In this document: positions 27,397 through 36,665 of the stretch, in pieces | Position numbering within the stretch: the stretch's first letter is position 1 | Layout of the letters: each line of letters starts with the position of its first letter | Assembly: GCA_965368085.1 (NCBI GenBank) | Contig: CBDULP010000003.1 | Span: forward strand, 1 to 64,000 | Direction: 5' to 3' | DNA length: 64,000 nt | From: Peptoclostridium sp965368085 | Lineage (GTDB): Bacteria > Bacillota > Clostridia > Peptostreptococcales > Peptostreptococcaceae | Translations under genes and position numbers: made by a program | The notes under the pieces: model-generated | Seen by the model: the letters and a program-made list of their open reading frames with translations, nothing else | What the model was told of the DNA's origin: nothing | Databases searched by the model: none

Positions 27397-28647
27397 ATGA
27401 AGAAAAACGGTTTTTTCTCAAACACAGCAAACCAGATATTAATAGCCATGATACTTGGTATAGCTGCCGGTGCACTTCTTGACGAAAAAGCTGCCATGTT
27501 CGCTCCACTCGGAGACATTTTCATGCAGCTTATCAAAATGCTCGTAATACCGCTTGTAACGGTATCTATAATCTCAGGGGCGGCTTCTTTGGGAAATACA
27601 AAGTCAGCCGGCAAAATAGGCGTGGCGACATTCGCATACTACATGACCACTACCGCAGTTGCGGTTGCCCTCGGGCTTGCTTTCGGCGCAATATTCAAGC
27701 CGGGCATAGGGCTTGACATGGACGCCATAAGGAGCATGTTCTCAAACGAATTTGCAAACAGGGGAGCCACGCCCGGCTTTTGGGCCACCGTAAAAGGAGT
27801 AATCCCTGTAAACCCTTTTTCAGCGCTTCTTGAAGGCAACATACTCCAGGTGCTGTTTTTCAGTCTGTTTTTCGGATTCGGGGTATCGACTCTTGAAAAA
27901 ATAAAGAAGGACAATCTCATGGAGATATTCGGCAATATAACCGAAGCCCTGATATGGATGATAGGAAAAATAATGCTCATCGCTCCGCTTGGAGTATTCG
28001 GACTTATGGCCGATGCGGTCGGAACATTCGGGTATGAAGCCCTCGGTTTGGTGGCAAAGCTTCTTATCGTATATATATTCGCTCTTGCAATACAGGCTTT
28101 CGGGGTATACCCTCTTATTGTGAAGCTGCTGTCTTCGGCTTCTCCATTGAGGTTCATATCAAGTATAAAAAAAGCTCAGATTGTCGCCCTTTCAACTGCG
28201 TCTTCAATGGGAACGCTACCTGTGACTTTCGAGGTGTGCGAAGATGAGCTCGGGGTTTCAAACGAGACAGCATCGTTCGTGCTGCCCCTTGGAGCCACAA
28301 TAAACATGGATGGAAACGCCATATATTACGCCCTTGTAGCGATGTTCTTCTCTCAGATGTTCGGAATACAGCTTGGAGCCACTGAATACGTTGCAATAAT
28401 ACTTACTGCAACGCTTGGGTCGATAGGACAGGCCGGTGTTCCGGGACCTTCCCTGCTTGTTGTCGCAGTGCTTCTGGCCGCAAATATTCCAGTAGTCGGA
28501 CTTCCTCTGCTGTTTGGAGTGGACAGGCTTTTCGACATGTTAAGAACCGCTGTAAACATAACGGGGGATGCATCATGTGCCGTTGTAGTGGATGGAATCA
28601 AAAAATCAGACGATGCCAAGATCACTCTTGAAAAATCAATAGTATAA
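27397..28647 (+). CDS. Dicarboxylate/amino acid:cation symporter (DAACS)
   Basis: This 416-residue transporter belongs to the GltP/DctA/SstT family. It has multiple hydrophobic helices, the serine-rich re-entrant loop TASSMGTLPVTFEVCEDELG and the ion/substrate motif GATINMDGNAIYYAL. The second hairpin is GQAGVPGPSLLVV. It imports glutamate/aspartate or a related substrate with Na+ or H+. AAGGAGG precedes the ATG. It is monocistronic with a terminator. Confidence 0.92.
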   Translation: MKKNGFFSNTANQILIAMILGIAAGALLDEKAAMFAPLGDIFMQLIKMLVIPLVTVSIISGAASLGNTKSAGKIGVATFAYYMTTTAVAVALGLAFGAIFKPGIGLDMDAIRSMFSNEFANRGATPGFWATVKGVIPVNPFSALLEGNILQVLFFSLFFGFGVSTLEKIKKDNLMEIFGNITEALIWMIGKIMLIAPLGVFGLMADAVGTFGYEALGLVAKLLIVYIFALAIQAFGVYPLIVKLLSSASPLRFISSIKKAQIVALSTASSMGTLPVTFEVCEDELGVSNETASFVLPLGATINMDGNAIYYALVAMFFSQMFGIQLGATEYVAIILTATLGSIGQAGVPGPSLLVVAVLLAANIPVVGLPLLFGVDRLFDMLRTAVNITGDASCAVVVDGIKKSDDAKITLEKSIV

Positions 28648-28658
28648 TACAATGCAAA

Positions 28659-28683
28659 ATACGGCGCCAAGCAGGCACCGTAT
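28659..28683. terminator. Terminator after the DAACS symporter
   Basis: The stem ATACGGCGCC/GGCACCGTAT (one mismatch) has a 5-nt loop and a T5 tail on the plus strand, between convergent genes. Confidence 0.8.
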
Positions 28684-28708
28684 TTTTATGTCCAAAAATA
28701 TTATCAAA

Positions 28709-29386
28709 TTATATTTTAAACTCGCTCCATGGGAAAACATCCTCCGGAGGATTCAAATAAAACTCCATTTCCTTTTTAATGGTAGGGTGCGTTATTCTTA
28801 TATAGTAAGACCAAAGCGCTATCTGTTCGCCTTTTTTATTTACTTTCTCGCCGTACCTTTGGTCACCAAACAAAGGAGTCCCCCTGCTTGAAAACTGAAC
28901 CCTTATCTGATGTGGCCTTCCTGTCTCAAGCTTTATCTTCACAAGGCTAAGACCCTGTTTATACTGCACCACATCATATTCCAACGCCGCCTTTTTTGCC
29001 CCCTCCTTCGAGGGATTCACTACACTTACAGTATTTGTCTTCTTGTCCTTTATAAGATAGTCCTCAAGCCTTGCAGACTTTTCATCTGGACATCCCCTTA
29101 GTACAGCCATATATCCCTTTTTAAAGCTTCTGTTTCTGACCTGCTCCGAAAGCCTTGAAGCCGCCTTCGATGTCCTTGCAAACACCATCAAGCCCCCTAC
29201 AGGCCTGTCAAGTCTGTGCACAAGACCCAGGTACACAGCTCCCGGCTTGTTGTACTTTTCCTTTATATAATCTTTTACTATTGACAGCATATCCCTATCA
29301 CCCGTGCTGTCGCCTTGTGTCAAAACGTTCGGAGGCTTTTTGACCACTATTATGTGATTGTCTTCATATATGACTTCCAGATTCAC
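28709..29386 (-). CDS. RluA-family pseudouridine synthase
   Basis: This 225-residue RNA pseudouridine synthase has no S4 domain. The catalytic motif LVHRLDRPVGGLMVFA contains the essential aspartate, and GRPHQIRVQFS and FGDQRYG are further family motifs. The RNA target cannot be assigned. I place the start at GTG 29386, with GGGAG 8 nt upstream, overlapping the stop of the methyltransferase gene by one base. An ATG at 29401 is an alternative. Confidence 0.9.
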   Translation of the reverse strand: MNLEVIYEDNHIIVVKKPPNVLTQGDSTGDRDMLSIVKDYIKEKYNKPGAVYLGLVHRLDRPVGGLMVFARTSKAASRLSEQVRNRSFKKGYMAVLRGCPDEKSARLEDYLIKDKKTNTVSVVNPSKEGAKKAALEYDVVQYKQGLSLVKIKLETGRPHQIRVQFSSRGTPLFGDQRYGEKVNKKGEQIALWSYYIRITHPTIKKEMEFYLNPPEDVFPWSEFKI

Positions 29387-30258
29387 TACTTCTGCTCCCA
29401 TCTTGCAAATATTCCGCAAGGAAGCACTACATTTTCCCTTGCAGTTGGTATTCCAACCTCTCCAGAATATATGTCTCCAAGATATCTTCTTCCCATTGTA
29501 AGCCTTAGTATGTTTTCAGCAACATAAGGAGAAAAACCTGATGTATATGAATTTATAAGGAAGAACAGCGGCTGGTCAGAAAGAACCTGCATGCAAAGCT
29601 CAACAAGAGGGTAAAGCTCATCCTCTATCTTCCATGTTTCTCCCTTAGGCCCTCTTCCATATGAAGGAGGGTCCATTATTATGGCATCATATTTGTTCCC
29701 CCTTCTTATCTCTCTTTTTACAAACTTTATTACATCGTCAACTATGAACCTTACCTTTCTGTCTGCAAGTCCTGAAAGCTCTATGTTTTCCTTTGCCCAA
29801 GAAACCATTCCCTTAGAAGCGTCAACATGGCAAACTTCGGCTGCTCCCGCACAAGCACAAGCCACAGTAGCTCCTCCCGTATACGCAAACAGATTAAGCA
29901 CCTTTATAGGTCTATTTGCATTCGATATTTTTTCCATCATCCAGTCCCAGTTTGATGACTGCTCCGGGAAAAGTCCCGTATGCTTGAATCCTGTAGGTTT
30001 TATAAGGAATTTCATTTCCTTGTAGTTTATCGTCCAGCTTTCCTCCATGTTCTTTTTGAACTCCCAGCATCCGCCGCCCTTGCTGCTCCTGTAGTAGTGT
30101 CCGTGAGGGTTTCTCCACGCTCCAAGGTCTTCTGGAAGAGGCCATATCGCCTGAGGGTCAGGCCTTCTAAGCACATACTGTCCCCATCTTTCAAGCTTCT
30201 CCCCATTTCCCGTGTCTATAAGTTCATAATCCTTCCACTTGTCTGCCAAAAGCATCAT
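29386..30258 (-). CDS. Class I SAM-dependent (rRNA-type) methyltransferase
   Basis: This 290-residue methyltransferase has the SAM-binding motif VLNLFAYTGGATVACA near residue 125. The acidic VCHVDASKG and the catalytic NPPY-like motif IIMDPPSYGRGPKG follow. It resembles the C-terminal half of RlmI/RlmK-type rRNA methyltransferases, but lacks their PUA domain. It is coupled to a pseudouridine synthase, which supports an RNA-modification role. The start is ATG 30258 behind GGAGGT. Confidence 0.85.
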   Translation of the reverse strand: MMLLADKWKDYELIDTGNGEKLERWGQYVLRRPDPQAIWPLPEDLGAWRNPHGHYYRSSKGGGCWEFKKNMEESWTINYKEMKFLIKPTGFKHTGLFPEQSSNWDWMMEKISNANRPIKVLNLFAYTGGATVACACAGAAEVCHVDASKGMVSWAKENIELSGLADRKVRFIVDDVIKFVKREIRRGNKYDAIIMDPPSYGRGPKGETWKIEDELYPLVELCMQVLSDQPLFFLINSYTSGFSPYVAENILRLTMGRRYLGDIYSGEVGIPTARENVVLPCGIFARWEQK

Positions 30259-30387
30259 ATAACATACCTCCATTTTATATAAAAAATTATAGTTTCAAAA
30301 CTTAGTATCTTTAATATAATATAAAAACATTAACTATTAATTATATAATACTATGGCATCTATTTTCAAGAAGTGTTTTAAAATTAA

Positions 30388-30412
30388 AGGCGGCCTCATA
30401 CTGCGGCCGCCC
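30388..30412 (-). terminator. Terminator after the flavoprotein gene
   Basis: The stem GGCGGCC/GGCCGCC with a 9-nt loop is followed on the minus strand by TTTAATTTTAA. Confidence 0.7.
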
Positions 30413-30476
30413 TTAGCTTCAAATATTAATTTATCAAACAGAAGTTCACCCATACAACTTTCTCATTTTGAACAGT

Positions 30477-31661
30477 TTATACCGGATGACTTTCTTTTCT
30501 AAAATGTGACATGTCCTTTTTCTGGCTTATGGCAGTCATTATTTTGGGATATGACTTGACATCCCCAATGACTACGCCTCCGACAATCTTTTCATCTTTG
30601 AAAAACAGCTTCTTAAACTTTTTTTCCTCGCGATCATATTCGACTATGCTTTCATATCCTTGCTGCGGAAGCGTATCTCCTACGCAGTTTATGCTCGTAT
30701 CAAATGCATTTAACATTATCATGGGAATGCTTTTCTTAAATTCTGTATTTTCGCCTATGGCATTTGCCCCCGCCACTTTGCCCATCTGCATGGCATAAAT
30801 CCAGTTCCCAAATCCTCTTCCATCCACCTCTACAACGTCCCCGCATGCAAATACACCCTCGACATTGGTCCTCATGTGTTTATCCACTAGTATACCTTTT
30901 TTGCACTCAATTCCAGCATCCTTTGCTATTTTCAAATCCGGCCTTATCCCCACCGAAAAAAGCACAATATCCGCTTCAATTTCTTCTCCGCTTTCAAATA
31001 CTACCGACTTTACACTCTCATCCCCCTTTATTTTCACGGCCGTGTCTTCAAGTACCACTTCTATTCCCTTGCGGCTTACTATCTGCCTCAAAAAACCGCC
31101 TGCTTCACTGCATAGCTGATTTGACATGAGCCTGTCACTTGCATTGTTTATTGTCACGTCAAGCCCTTTGTCTCTCATGGACCCAGCAGCTTCAAGCCCT
31201 AAAAGCCCTCCACCTACTATTACAGCCTTTTGGCTTTTTTCCATCCAACTCTTTATTTCAATCGCATCGTCAAGCGTTTTGAGAGTAAAGACCCCCTTCT
31301 TGCCAGAGCCTTCCAAATCCGGTAAAAAGCAGTTTCCCCCGCCTGCAAGTATGAGCGCATCGTAGGGAACAGTTCTTCCATTAGAGGTTATTACAGTCTT
31401 TTTATTAACATCTATGTTTTCAACGGTGCTTTGAAGCATCAGTTCAATCTCATTATCATGGTACCATTTCTCATCTTTCAGGAAAAAATTTTTCCCGAGT
31501 TCATCCTCACCTAAGTAATGCGAAAGTCTTGGCCTGTAATAAGACAGATGTCTTTCTTTCGATATCATAGTAACCGCACAATTTCTGTCCTTGTTTCTTA
31601 TAGTCTCTGCAGCATAATATCCCGCCGCCCCATTGCCTACTATAACTATGTTTTTTTTCAC
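30477..31661 (-). CDS. FAD/NAD(P)-dependent oxidoreductase (NADH:rubredoxin reductase-like)
   Basis: This 394-residue two-dinucleotide-fold flavoprotein has FAD motif IVGNGAAGYYAAETIR at the N-terminus and NAD motif IVGGGLLGLEAAGSMRD near residue 155. VFACGDVVEVDG follows near residue 275. It resembles the NADH:rubredoxin reductase and NirB flavoprotein domain. In anaerobes, such proteins feed electrons to rubredoxin and oxygen- or peroxide-scavenging enzymes. I choose GTG 31661, behind AAGGGGTG. It is divergent from ferritin. Confidence 0.85.
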   Translation of the reverse strand: MKKNIVIVGNGAAGYYAAETIRNKDRNCAVTMISKERHLSYYRPRLSHYLGEDELGKNFFLKDEKWYHDNEIELMLQSTVENIDVNKKTVITSNGRTVPYDALILAGGGNCFLPDLEGSGKKGVFTLKTLDDAIEIKSWMEKSQKAVIVGGGLLGLEAAGSMRDKGLDVTINNASDRLMSNQLCSEAGGFLRQIVSRKGIEVVLEDTAVKIKGDESVKSVVFESGEEIEADIVLFSVGIRPDLKIAKDAGIECKKGILVDKHMRTNVEGVFACGDVVEVDGRGFGNWIYAMQMGKVAGANAIGENTEFKKSIPMIMLNAFDTSINCVGDTLPQQGYESIVEYDREEKKFKKLFFKDEKIVGGVVIGDVKSYPKIMTAISQKKDMSHFRKESHPV

Positions 31662-31926
31662 AAAACTCACCCCTTACGCCTCATTTTAATCTTCGCCTTA
31701 TCTATGTAAACTTCTCTTCAAGCCATTATGCCGCTTAATATCCTATTCAAAGCCGCAGTGACATTATACCCTCTTGGATTTTAACGTAAACACCTCAGCT
31801 GTTTAACATTACTACTCAAGGGTATATAGCTAACTGTAAACATATATATAAACTTTACATTTATAAATTTAGAGTATATTGGTATAATATACTTATAAGT
31901 TTAAATTTTTTCAAGGAGGCTTAATC

Positions 31927-32439
31927 ATGGCAAACAAAAAGATTATAGAAGCTCTAAACGCACAAATTCAAAAGGAATTCCACTCTTCTTACATCTACAT
32001 AGGAATGGAAGCATGGTTTGCAGACAACAATCTCGATGGTTTCTCGAATTTCTTCCACATACAAGCTATGGAGGAAAGAGACCATGCATACAAAATATTC
32101 GATTTCGTACACAGACTTGGCGGAACTGTAAATCTTGAAGAACTTCCAAAACCAAAAGCTGACTATAAAAGCGTTGAAGACGTTATAAAAGCCGCTCTTG
32201 AGCACGAACAATTCATAACAAAATCTATAAACGAACTTATGGATATAGCCCTTGATGAAAGAAACCACGCTACAATATCATTCCTTAACTGGTTCATAGA
32301 CGAACAGGTTGAAGAGGAAGAAAATGTAGGTAAAATACTTAACCAGGTAAAACTTATGGGCAAGGACGGCAGAGGTATTTTCATGATAGACCGTGAGCTG
32401 GCAAAAAGAGTTTACAATCCTCCTGTAGCCGGAGAATAA
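31927..32439 (+). CDS. ftnA: Non-heme ferritin
   Basis: This 170-residue ferritin forms 24-mers that oxidise and store iron. Ferroxidase ligands are visible in IQKEFHSSYIYIGM (Glu17), MEERDHAYKIF (ExxH) and later NWFIDEQVEEE (Glu and Gln). AAGGAGG precedes the ATG. TATAAT (31883-31888), in an inverted repeat TATATT/AATATA, is the likely -10. It is convergent with a sensor kinase, with a shared terminator. Confidence 0.95.
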   Translation: MANKKIIEALNAQIQKEFHSSYIYIGMEAWFADNNLDGFSNFFHIQAMEERDHAYKIFDFVHRLGGTVNLEELPKPKADYKSVEDVIKAALEHEQFITKSINELMDIALDERNHATISFLNWFIDEQVEEEENVGKILNQVKLMGKDGRGIFMIDRELAKRVYNPPVAGE

Positions 32440-32448
32440 TAAACATAA

Positions 32449-32485
32449 AAAAATCATGGATTTTTAAAAATCCATGATTTTTTAT
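32449..32485. terminator. Bidirectional terminator between ferritin and sensor kinase
   Basis: AAAAAATCATGGATTT pairs with AAATCCATGATTTTTT in a tight loop between the two convergent stop codons. Confidence 0.85.
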
Positions 32486-34092
32486 GCCTTTTTAAATGCA
32501 ACTATGAAATGATTTCCATATTCATCCACTAAAAGATTCATGATTCCTCCATTTTTTTCAACAAGCCTTTTCACTATATAAAGACCCAGACCGCATCCCT
32601 TGTCTTCATTAGTTGTAAATCCCTTTTCGAATATACTATCCCTTATTTCTACCCCTATGACAGGAGTATTATTTATGACTTCAAATACATATTCATCCAG
32701 TTCTTCCTTGATTATTATCGAAAGAATCTTTTCATCTCCAACTGCAGTCTTAAGCGCATATACCGCATTTTTTATGAGATTTGTAAGTATTTTGGAAAGA
32801 TCGTATATGTCAATATCAATTTCTTTCGTTAATCCCGATGTCTTTACCCTGAGTTCTATACCATGCTCTTGCAAGTCTATCGTATTGGCAAATATGGTCG
32901 ATTCTATCTCAGGTATTCCTATCTCATACTTCCCATTTATAAGCCTTCCTTCAAAAGATATGTTTTCTATATATTTTTCAGCCCTTTCACTGCATCCAAG
33001 CTCTATAAGCCCCCTTATTATCTGGAGGTGATTCATAAAATCATGCTTGTATATCCTCAGCTTTTCGTTCATCTCGTCCGTAAGCCTGAGCCTGTAATTG
33101 ACCATTTCTTTTTCAGTCATTAGGTTTGATATCGCCGCAGTTGAAAAAAGCATGAAAAAGCCCGAAAACACTACTATGACCATTATAAGCCAAAAGCTTC
33201 CGTCAAGGCTGTTTTTTTCCGAATATACAAGATCCTCAGATGGTATTATGCTGACCATTTTCCATTGCAAATCTCCTATCGGCACTATGTCTATGCTGTA
33301 TTCAGTTTTGTCCTTGTTTACAAATGACGTCTTGTAAAATGTTTCCGACTCTATAAGGTCTATGATCTCGCTCTCCATAAAACGGTATGATATGCCTCCT
33401 GATACATTTTTTAAATCAGCATCATATATTACAACCGTTCCCTTCCTGCTCGGAAAAATTTCTTTGTGCATATACTCAAAATACTTCTCGTCCACAAATG
33501 TCGCAAAATATCCGCTTACACTTCCGGAGTCTGAAAATATTTTCTGGATAAAGACAAGCTTTTCTCCTCTTTTGAATATGCCTTCAAAATCAAATGCCCA
33601 TAGATATCCAGCTTTTTCAGCGGAAACATCCTCATACATCTTACTTTCAAAAAACTGATTGGCATCAATCTTCAGTCCGTCATCATCATTGTAAAAACAC
33701 CTGCCTGTTTTTGAAATCATTATGTAATCCACCATATAAGGCATCTGTTTTCTTGCTTCCTCAAATTTTTTGTCCACGAATACGTCAAACCTGCGGATAT
33801 TTTCATCACTTATGTTGTCTATGTCTCCAAGTATTTTTACGACGCCCCTGTTTTCACTTATTGGAAGGGTGAGCTTTCTTATATCAGTAAGGCTCATTCC
33901 TATATTATTGGCAGCCTTTAGCAGGAGCTTTTCCCTGTGCTGTATTTTGTCATGTTTTACCACTTCAATAGTATTCTTGTATATTATGAAAACAGAAACA
34001 ACCATTGGCATGAAAAACAATAGTATAAATAAAATTATTGCCTTGGACCTCAAAAGGCCGACTTGCCTTGCCATGTATATAAATTTCTTCAC
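32482..34092 (-). CDS. Orphan sensor histidine kinase with extracellular Cache domain
   Basis: This 536-residue membrane kinase has TM1 at about 18-38 and a large extracytoplasmic dCache-like region (about 40-280). TM2 is at about 290-315. The phosphoacceptor motif YKHDFMNHLQIIRGL is of the SpoB/DcuS/CitA-like H-box type. The ATPase has N-box ILTNLIKNAVYAL and GCGLGLYIVKRLVEKNGG. No response regulator is adjacent, so the partner is unknown. The start is GTG behind GAGGTG. Confidence 0.88.
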   Translation of the reverse strand: MKKFIYMARQVGLLRSKAIILFILLFFMPMVVSVFIIYKNTIEVVKHDKIQHREKLLLKAANNIGMSLTDIRKLTLPISENRGVVKILGDIDNISDENIRRFDVFVDKKFEEARKQMPYMVDYIMISKTGRCFYNDDDGLKIDANQFFESKMYEDVSAEKAGYLWAFDFEGIFKRGEKLVFIQKIFSDSGSVSGYFATFVDEKYFEYMHKEIFPSRKGTVVIYDADLKNVSGGISYRFMESEIIDLIESETFYKTSFVNKDKTEYSIDIVPIGDLQWKMVSIIPSEDLVYSEKNSLDGSFWLIMVIVVFSGFFMLFSTAAISNLMTEKEMVNYRLRLTDEMNEKLRIYKHDFMNHLQIIRGLIELGCSERAEKYIENISFEGRLINGKYEIGIPEIESTIFANTIDLQEHGIELRVKTSGLTKEIDIDIYDLSKILTNLIKNAVYALKTAVGDEKILSIIIKEELDEYVFEVINNTPVIGVEIRDSIFEKGFTTNEDKGCGLGLYIVKRLVEKNGGIMNLLVDEYGNHFIVAFKKA

Positions 34093-34136
34093 AAATTACA
34101 CCTCGTTAAACTCAACATGCACAGACATGCTGCGCA

Positions 34137-34499
34137 CTACTCTCCCGTAACCACTTCTTTAGGCCTCCACAAATGATCATCATGATATCTTGGAATCACA
34201 TGAAAGTGGAAGTGAAACACCGTCTGCCCCGCTGCTTTTCCTATATTGGCTCCAATATTGTAGCCGTCAGGCGAATGCTCATTGTCTATTATGTCTTTGA
34301 GCCTGTCTGCAAGGCTTCTTACAGCGCATACTTCTTCCTGTGGTATTTTAAAAAAATTCTCATAATGTCTTTTTGTTATTATAAGGGCATGTCCCTTGTT
34401 CACTGGATTTTTATCCCATACCGCATATGCAAGTTCATTCTCCGCTATATAGTCATTTTTAGACATATTGCAAAATACACAGTTTTCATCAAAGCACAT
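34137..34499 (-). CDS. HIT family nucleotide hydrolase
   Basis: This 120-residue histidine-triad protein carries the catalytic HxHxH motif TVFHFHFHVIPR near the C-terminus and an N-terminal CVFC pair typical of the Hint branch. HIT enzymes hydrolyse phosphoramidates or dinucleoside polyphosphates such as adenosine 5'-monophosphoramidate. It has an ATG start and AAGGGATG upstream. Confidence 0.92.
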   Translation of the reverse strand: MCFDENCVFCNMSKNDYIAENELAYAVWDKNPVNKGHALIITKRHYENFFKIPQEEVCAVRSLADRLKDIIDNEHSPDGYNIGANIGKAAGQTVFHFHFHVIPRYHDDHLWRPKEVVTGE

Positions 34500-34557
34500 A
34501 AAAAAACATCCCTTTCACATTAAAATTGTGCTCACCTTTGAATATAGCCACATATAC

Positions 34558-34586
34558 AAAAAGCCGGCAGACAATGCCGGCTTTTT
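34558..34586 (-). terminator. Terminator after the ribosomal protein S1 gene
   Basis: The stem AAAAAGCCGGCA/TGCCGGCTTTTT has a 5-nt loop. Confidence 0.85.
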
Positions 34587-34614
34587 ATTTTATGTTATAG
34601 ATGATATATATTTT

Positions 34615-35778
34615 TTACTCTTCTTCAACAGCATCGGCAACGCTGTTCACTGGAGCATCGTCGCTATATTCCTCTACACTTTCTTCTGCTTCTTCATCTT
34701 TTGCCTGTGCTTCCTTTATGCTAAGCCCTATTCTCTTTTCTTCCGGCTTAACTTCAAGCACCTTAACCTGCACCTTTTGTCCTTCAGTAAGTACGTCTGA
34801 AGGCTTCGCTATGTGCTTTTGGTCTATTTGAGATATGTGACAGAACCCGTCAAGACCTGGCTCAAGCTCTATGAAAGCTCCGAATGCAGGAAGTCTAAGA
34901 ACTGTACCTTCTACTATGTCTCCCACATTGTATTTTTCGTCAGCTGTGCTCCATGGATCCGGAGTTATCTTCTTAAGGCTTAGAGATATTCTCTCCTTTT
35001 CCTTGTCGAAGTCAAGTACGTATACCTCTACCTCGTCTCCTTCTTTAACTACTTCTGAAGGATCGTTAACTCTCTTCCATGAAAGTTCAGATATGTGTAT
35101 AAGTCCGTCTATTCCTCCAAGGTCTACAAAAGCTCCAAAGTCAGTAAGTCTCTTAACCTGACCCTTTCTAACTTCGCCTTTTTCAAGAGAGTTAAGAACT
35201 ACCGACTTCTTCTTCCCAACTTCAGCTTTTTCAACTTCTTTTCTCGAGAATACAAGCTTTCTCTTGCTCTTGTCGATTTCTATAACCTTGACGTCAAGAG
35301 TCTGTCCCATGAACTCTTTAAGATCTTTAGTGTATCCCATAGACATGTGAGAAGCTGGGACGAATCCTTTAAGACCTTTAGCAAGAGCCATTGCTCCGCC
35401 TTTTACTATTTCTACGATTTTCGCTGGGAATATCTCACCTTGCTCGTTCATAGCTTCGAATTCATCCCAAACCTTAAGGCTTTCTATTCTCTTTTTAGAA
35501 AGTATTACATTTCCTTCTCCATCGTTAAGCTTAACTATATAAACTTCTATTTCATCGTCTGGCTTTACTGCTTCTGTCAGTACAACTTCTGGGTCGCTTG
35601 AAAACTCATTTTTTGTTATAATGCCGTCTGACTTGTATCCTATGTTAACCATAACCTCGTTTTCATTTACAAGTATTACAGTTCCTTTTACAACTTCACC
35701 CGGCTTTATTTTTTTCATTTCCTCTTCTTGCTTTTCCATAAGTTCTTCCATAGTCATCATATTATCAGAATTATTCAC
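34615..35778 (-). CDS. rpsA: 30S ribosomal protein S1 (four S1 domains)
   Basis: This 387-residue protein has four tandem S1 RNA-binding domains. They start near KPGEVVKGTVILVN, EIFPAKIVEIVKGG, VRKGQVKRLTDFGAFVDLGG and VGDIVEGTVLRLPAFGAFIE. Firmicute S1 homologues are shorter than the six-domain E. coli protein. In many Clostridia S1 is fused to IspH, and here it stands alone. I choose GTG 35778, with AAGGAGG upstream. The C-terminal tail is acidic. Confidence 0.93.
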   Translation of the reverse strand: MNNSDNMMTMEELMEKQEEEMKKIKPGEVVKGTVILVNENEVMVNIGYKSDGIITKNEFSSDPEVVLTEAVKPDDEIEVYIVKLNDGEGNVILSKKRIESLKVWDEFEAMNEQGEIFPAKIVEIVKGGAMALAKGLKGFVPASHMSMGYTKDLKEFMGQTLDVKVIEIDKSKRKLVFSRKEVEKAEVGKKKSVVLNSLEKGEVRKGQVKRLTDFGAFVDLGGIDGLIHISELSWKRVNDPSEVVKEGDEVEVYVLDFDKEKERISLSLKKITPDPWSTADEKYNVGDIVEGTVLRLPAFGAFIELEPGLDGFCHISQIDQKHIAKPSDVLTEGQKVQVKVLEVKPEEKRIGLSIKEAQAKDEEAEESVEEYSDDAPVNSVADAVEEE

Positions 35779-36122
35779 TTTTAGTACGCCCTCCTTCAAC
35801 TATCCTTAGCGCAGCTCCGGCAAAACTACACTGGATTATATCTTTATTAAGTTCCGCATGATATCGTCAACAATTTGCCTTCTAATCACAAATACCATAT
35901 AGAACCTTATCTGATTATATCATATATTTACATGCCGATTTAACTCCATTTTGACAAAATTCACTAATATCACAAATTTATTTGCATTTTATGTCTACAA
36001 GTCGTTATTTACCCATAAAACAGCTTTAAAATCAAATTTTTAAACCTTTTAACCTTATACGTCCAGTTAATATATGATATAATAAACTGGCAAAAACATT
36101 GTTTATAAGGAGACTTAATGAT
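35779..36122. promoter_or_regulatory. Divergent promoter region between S1 and SEC-C genes
   Basis: This is a non-coding gap. On the plus strand, TTATAC and TATAAT are 17 bp apart, ending at about 36082, and probably serve the SEC-C gene. A TATAAT on the minus strand near 35915 may serve S1. Nothing else is recognised. Confidence 0.45.
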
Positions 36123-36617
36123 ATGAACCTATTTGAATCTTGGAATAACAGCTATGAAAACCTTTCTGACAAGGAGTACGAGGCTTTTTGGAATGACTAC
36201 CTTCCAAAAGAGATGGAAAACTACAAATACATTCTTCAAAACAAGGATGAAGTTGTAAGCGGAAAGCTGTCTGAAGTTGCACAAAAGTTCGGCATGGACA
36301 GCGTAACTTTCACTGGCTTTCTTGATGGTATAAACGACAGCCTTAATGAGAGAATTGACCTTGAATCGCTTGTTGAAGAAAGCGATGTAAAACTTGAGAT
36401 CAACTTTGAAAAACTTTACTACAACATGCTCGAGGCAAAAGCTCACTGGCTTTTCAAGCTTGCTGAGTGGGATGGTGTTCTTTCTGCAGATGAGAGAAAA
36501 CAGATAACGAAAGAATACAATAAAACTAAAACGGTAGTAAATGAAAACAAGGTGGGCAGAAACGAGCCTTGTCCTTGTGGCAGCGGTAAGAAATACAAAA
36601 AATGTTGTGGAAAATAG
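36123..36617 (+). CDS. SEC-C metal-binding domain protein
   Basis: This 164-residue protein ends with the SEC-C zinc motif NEPCPCGSGKKYKKCCGK, as found at the SecA C-terminus. The preceding 140 residues form an acidic helical domain with no recognised catalytic motif. Such stand-alone SEC-C proteins may bind ribosomes or SecB-like partners, but this one is uncharacterised. I use ATG 36123, behind AAGGAG, rather than the upstream TTG frame start. Confidence 0.85.
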   Translation: MNLFESWNNSYENLSDKEYEAFWNDYLPKEMENYKYILQNKDEVVSGKLSEVAQKFGMDSVTFTGFLDGINDSLNERIDLESLVEESDVKLEINFEKLYYNMLEAKAHWLFKLAEWDGVLSADERKQITKEYNKTKTVVNENKVGRNEPCPCGSGKKYKKCCGK

Positions 36618-36629
36618 CATTTACATTTC

Positions 36630-36662
36630 AAAGCAGCAGGCATAAATTATGCCTGCTGCTTT
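36630..36662. terminator. Bidirectional terminator between SEC-C and UspA genes
   Basis: A 16-bp stem, AAAGCAGCAGGCATAA with its complement, forms a very tight loop between convergent genes. Confidence 0.88.
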
Positions 36663-36665
36663 TTA

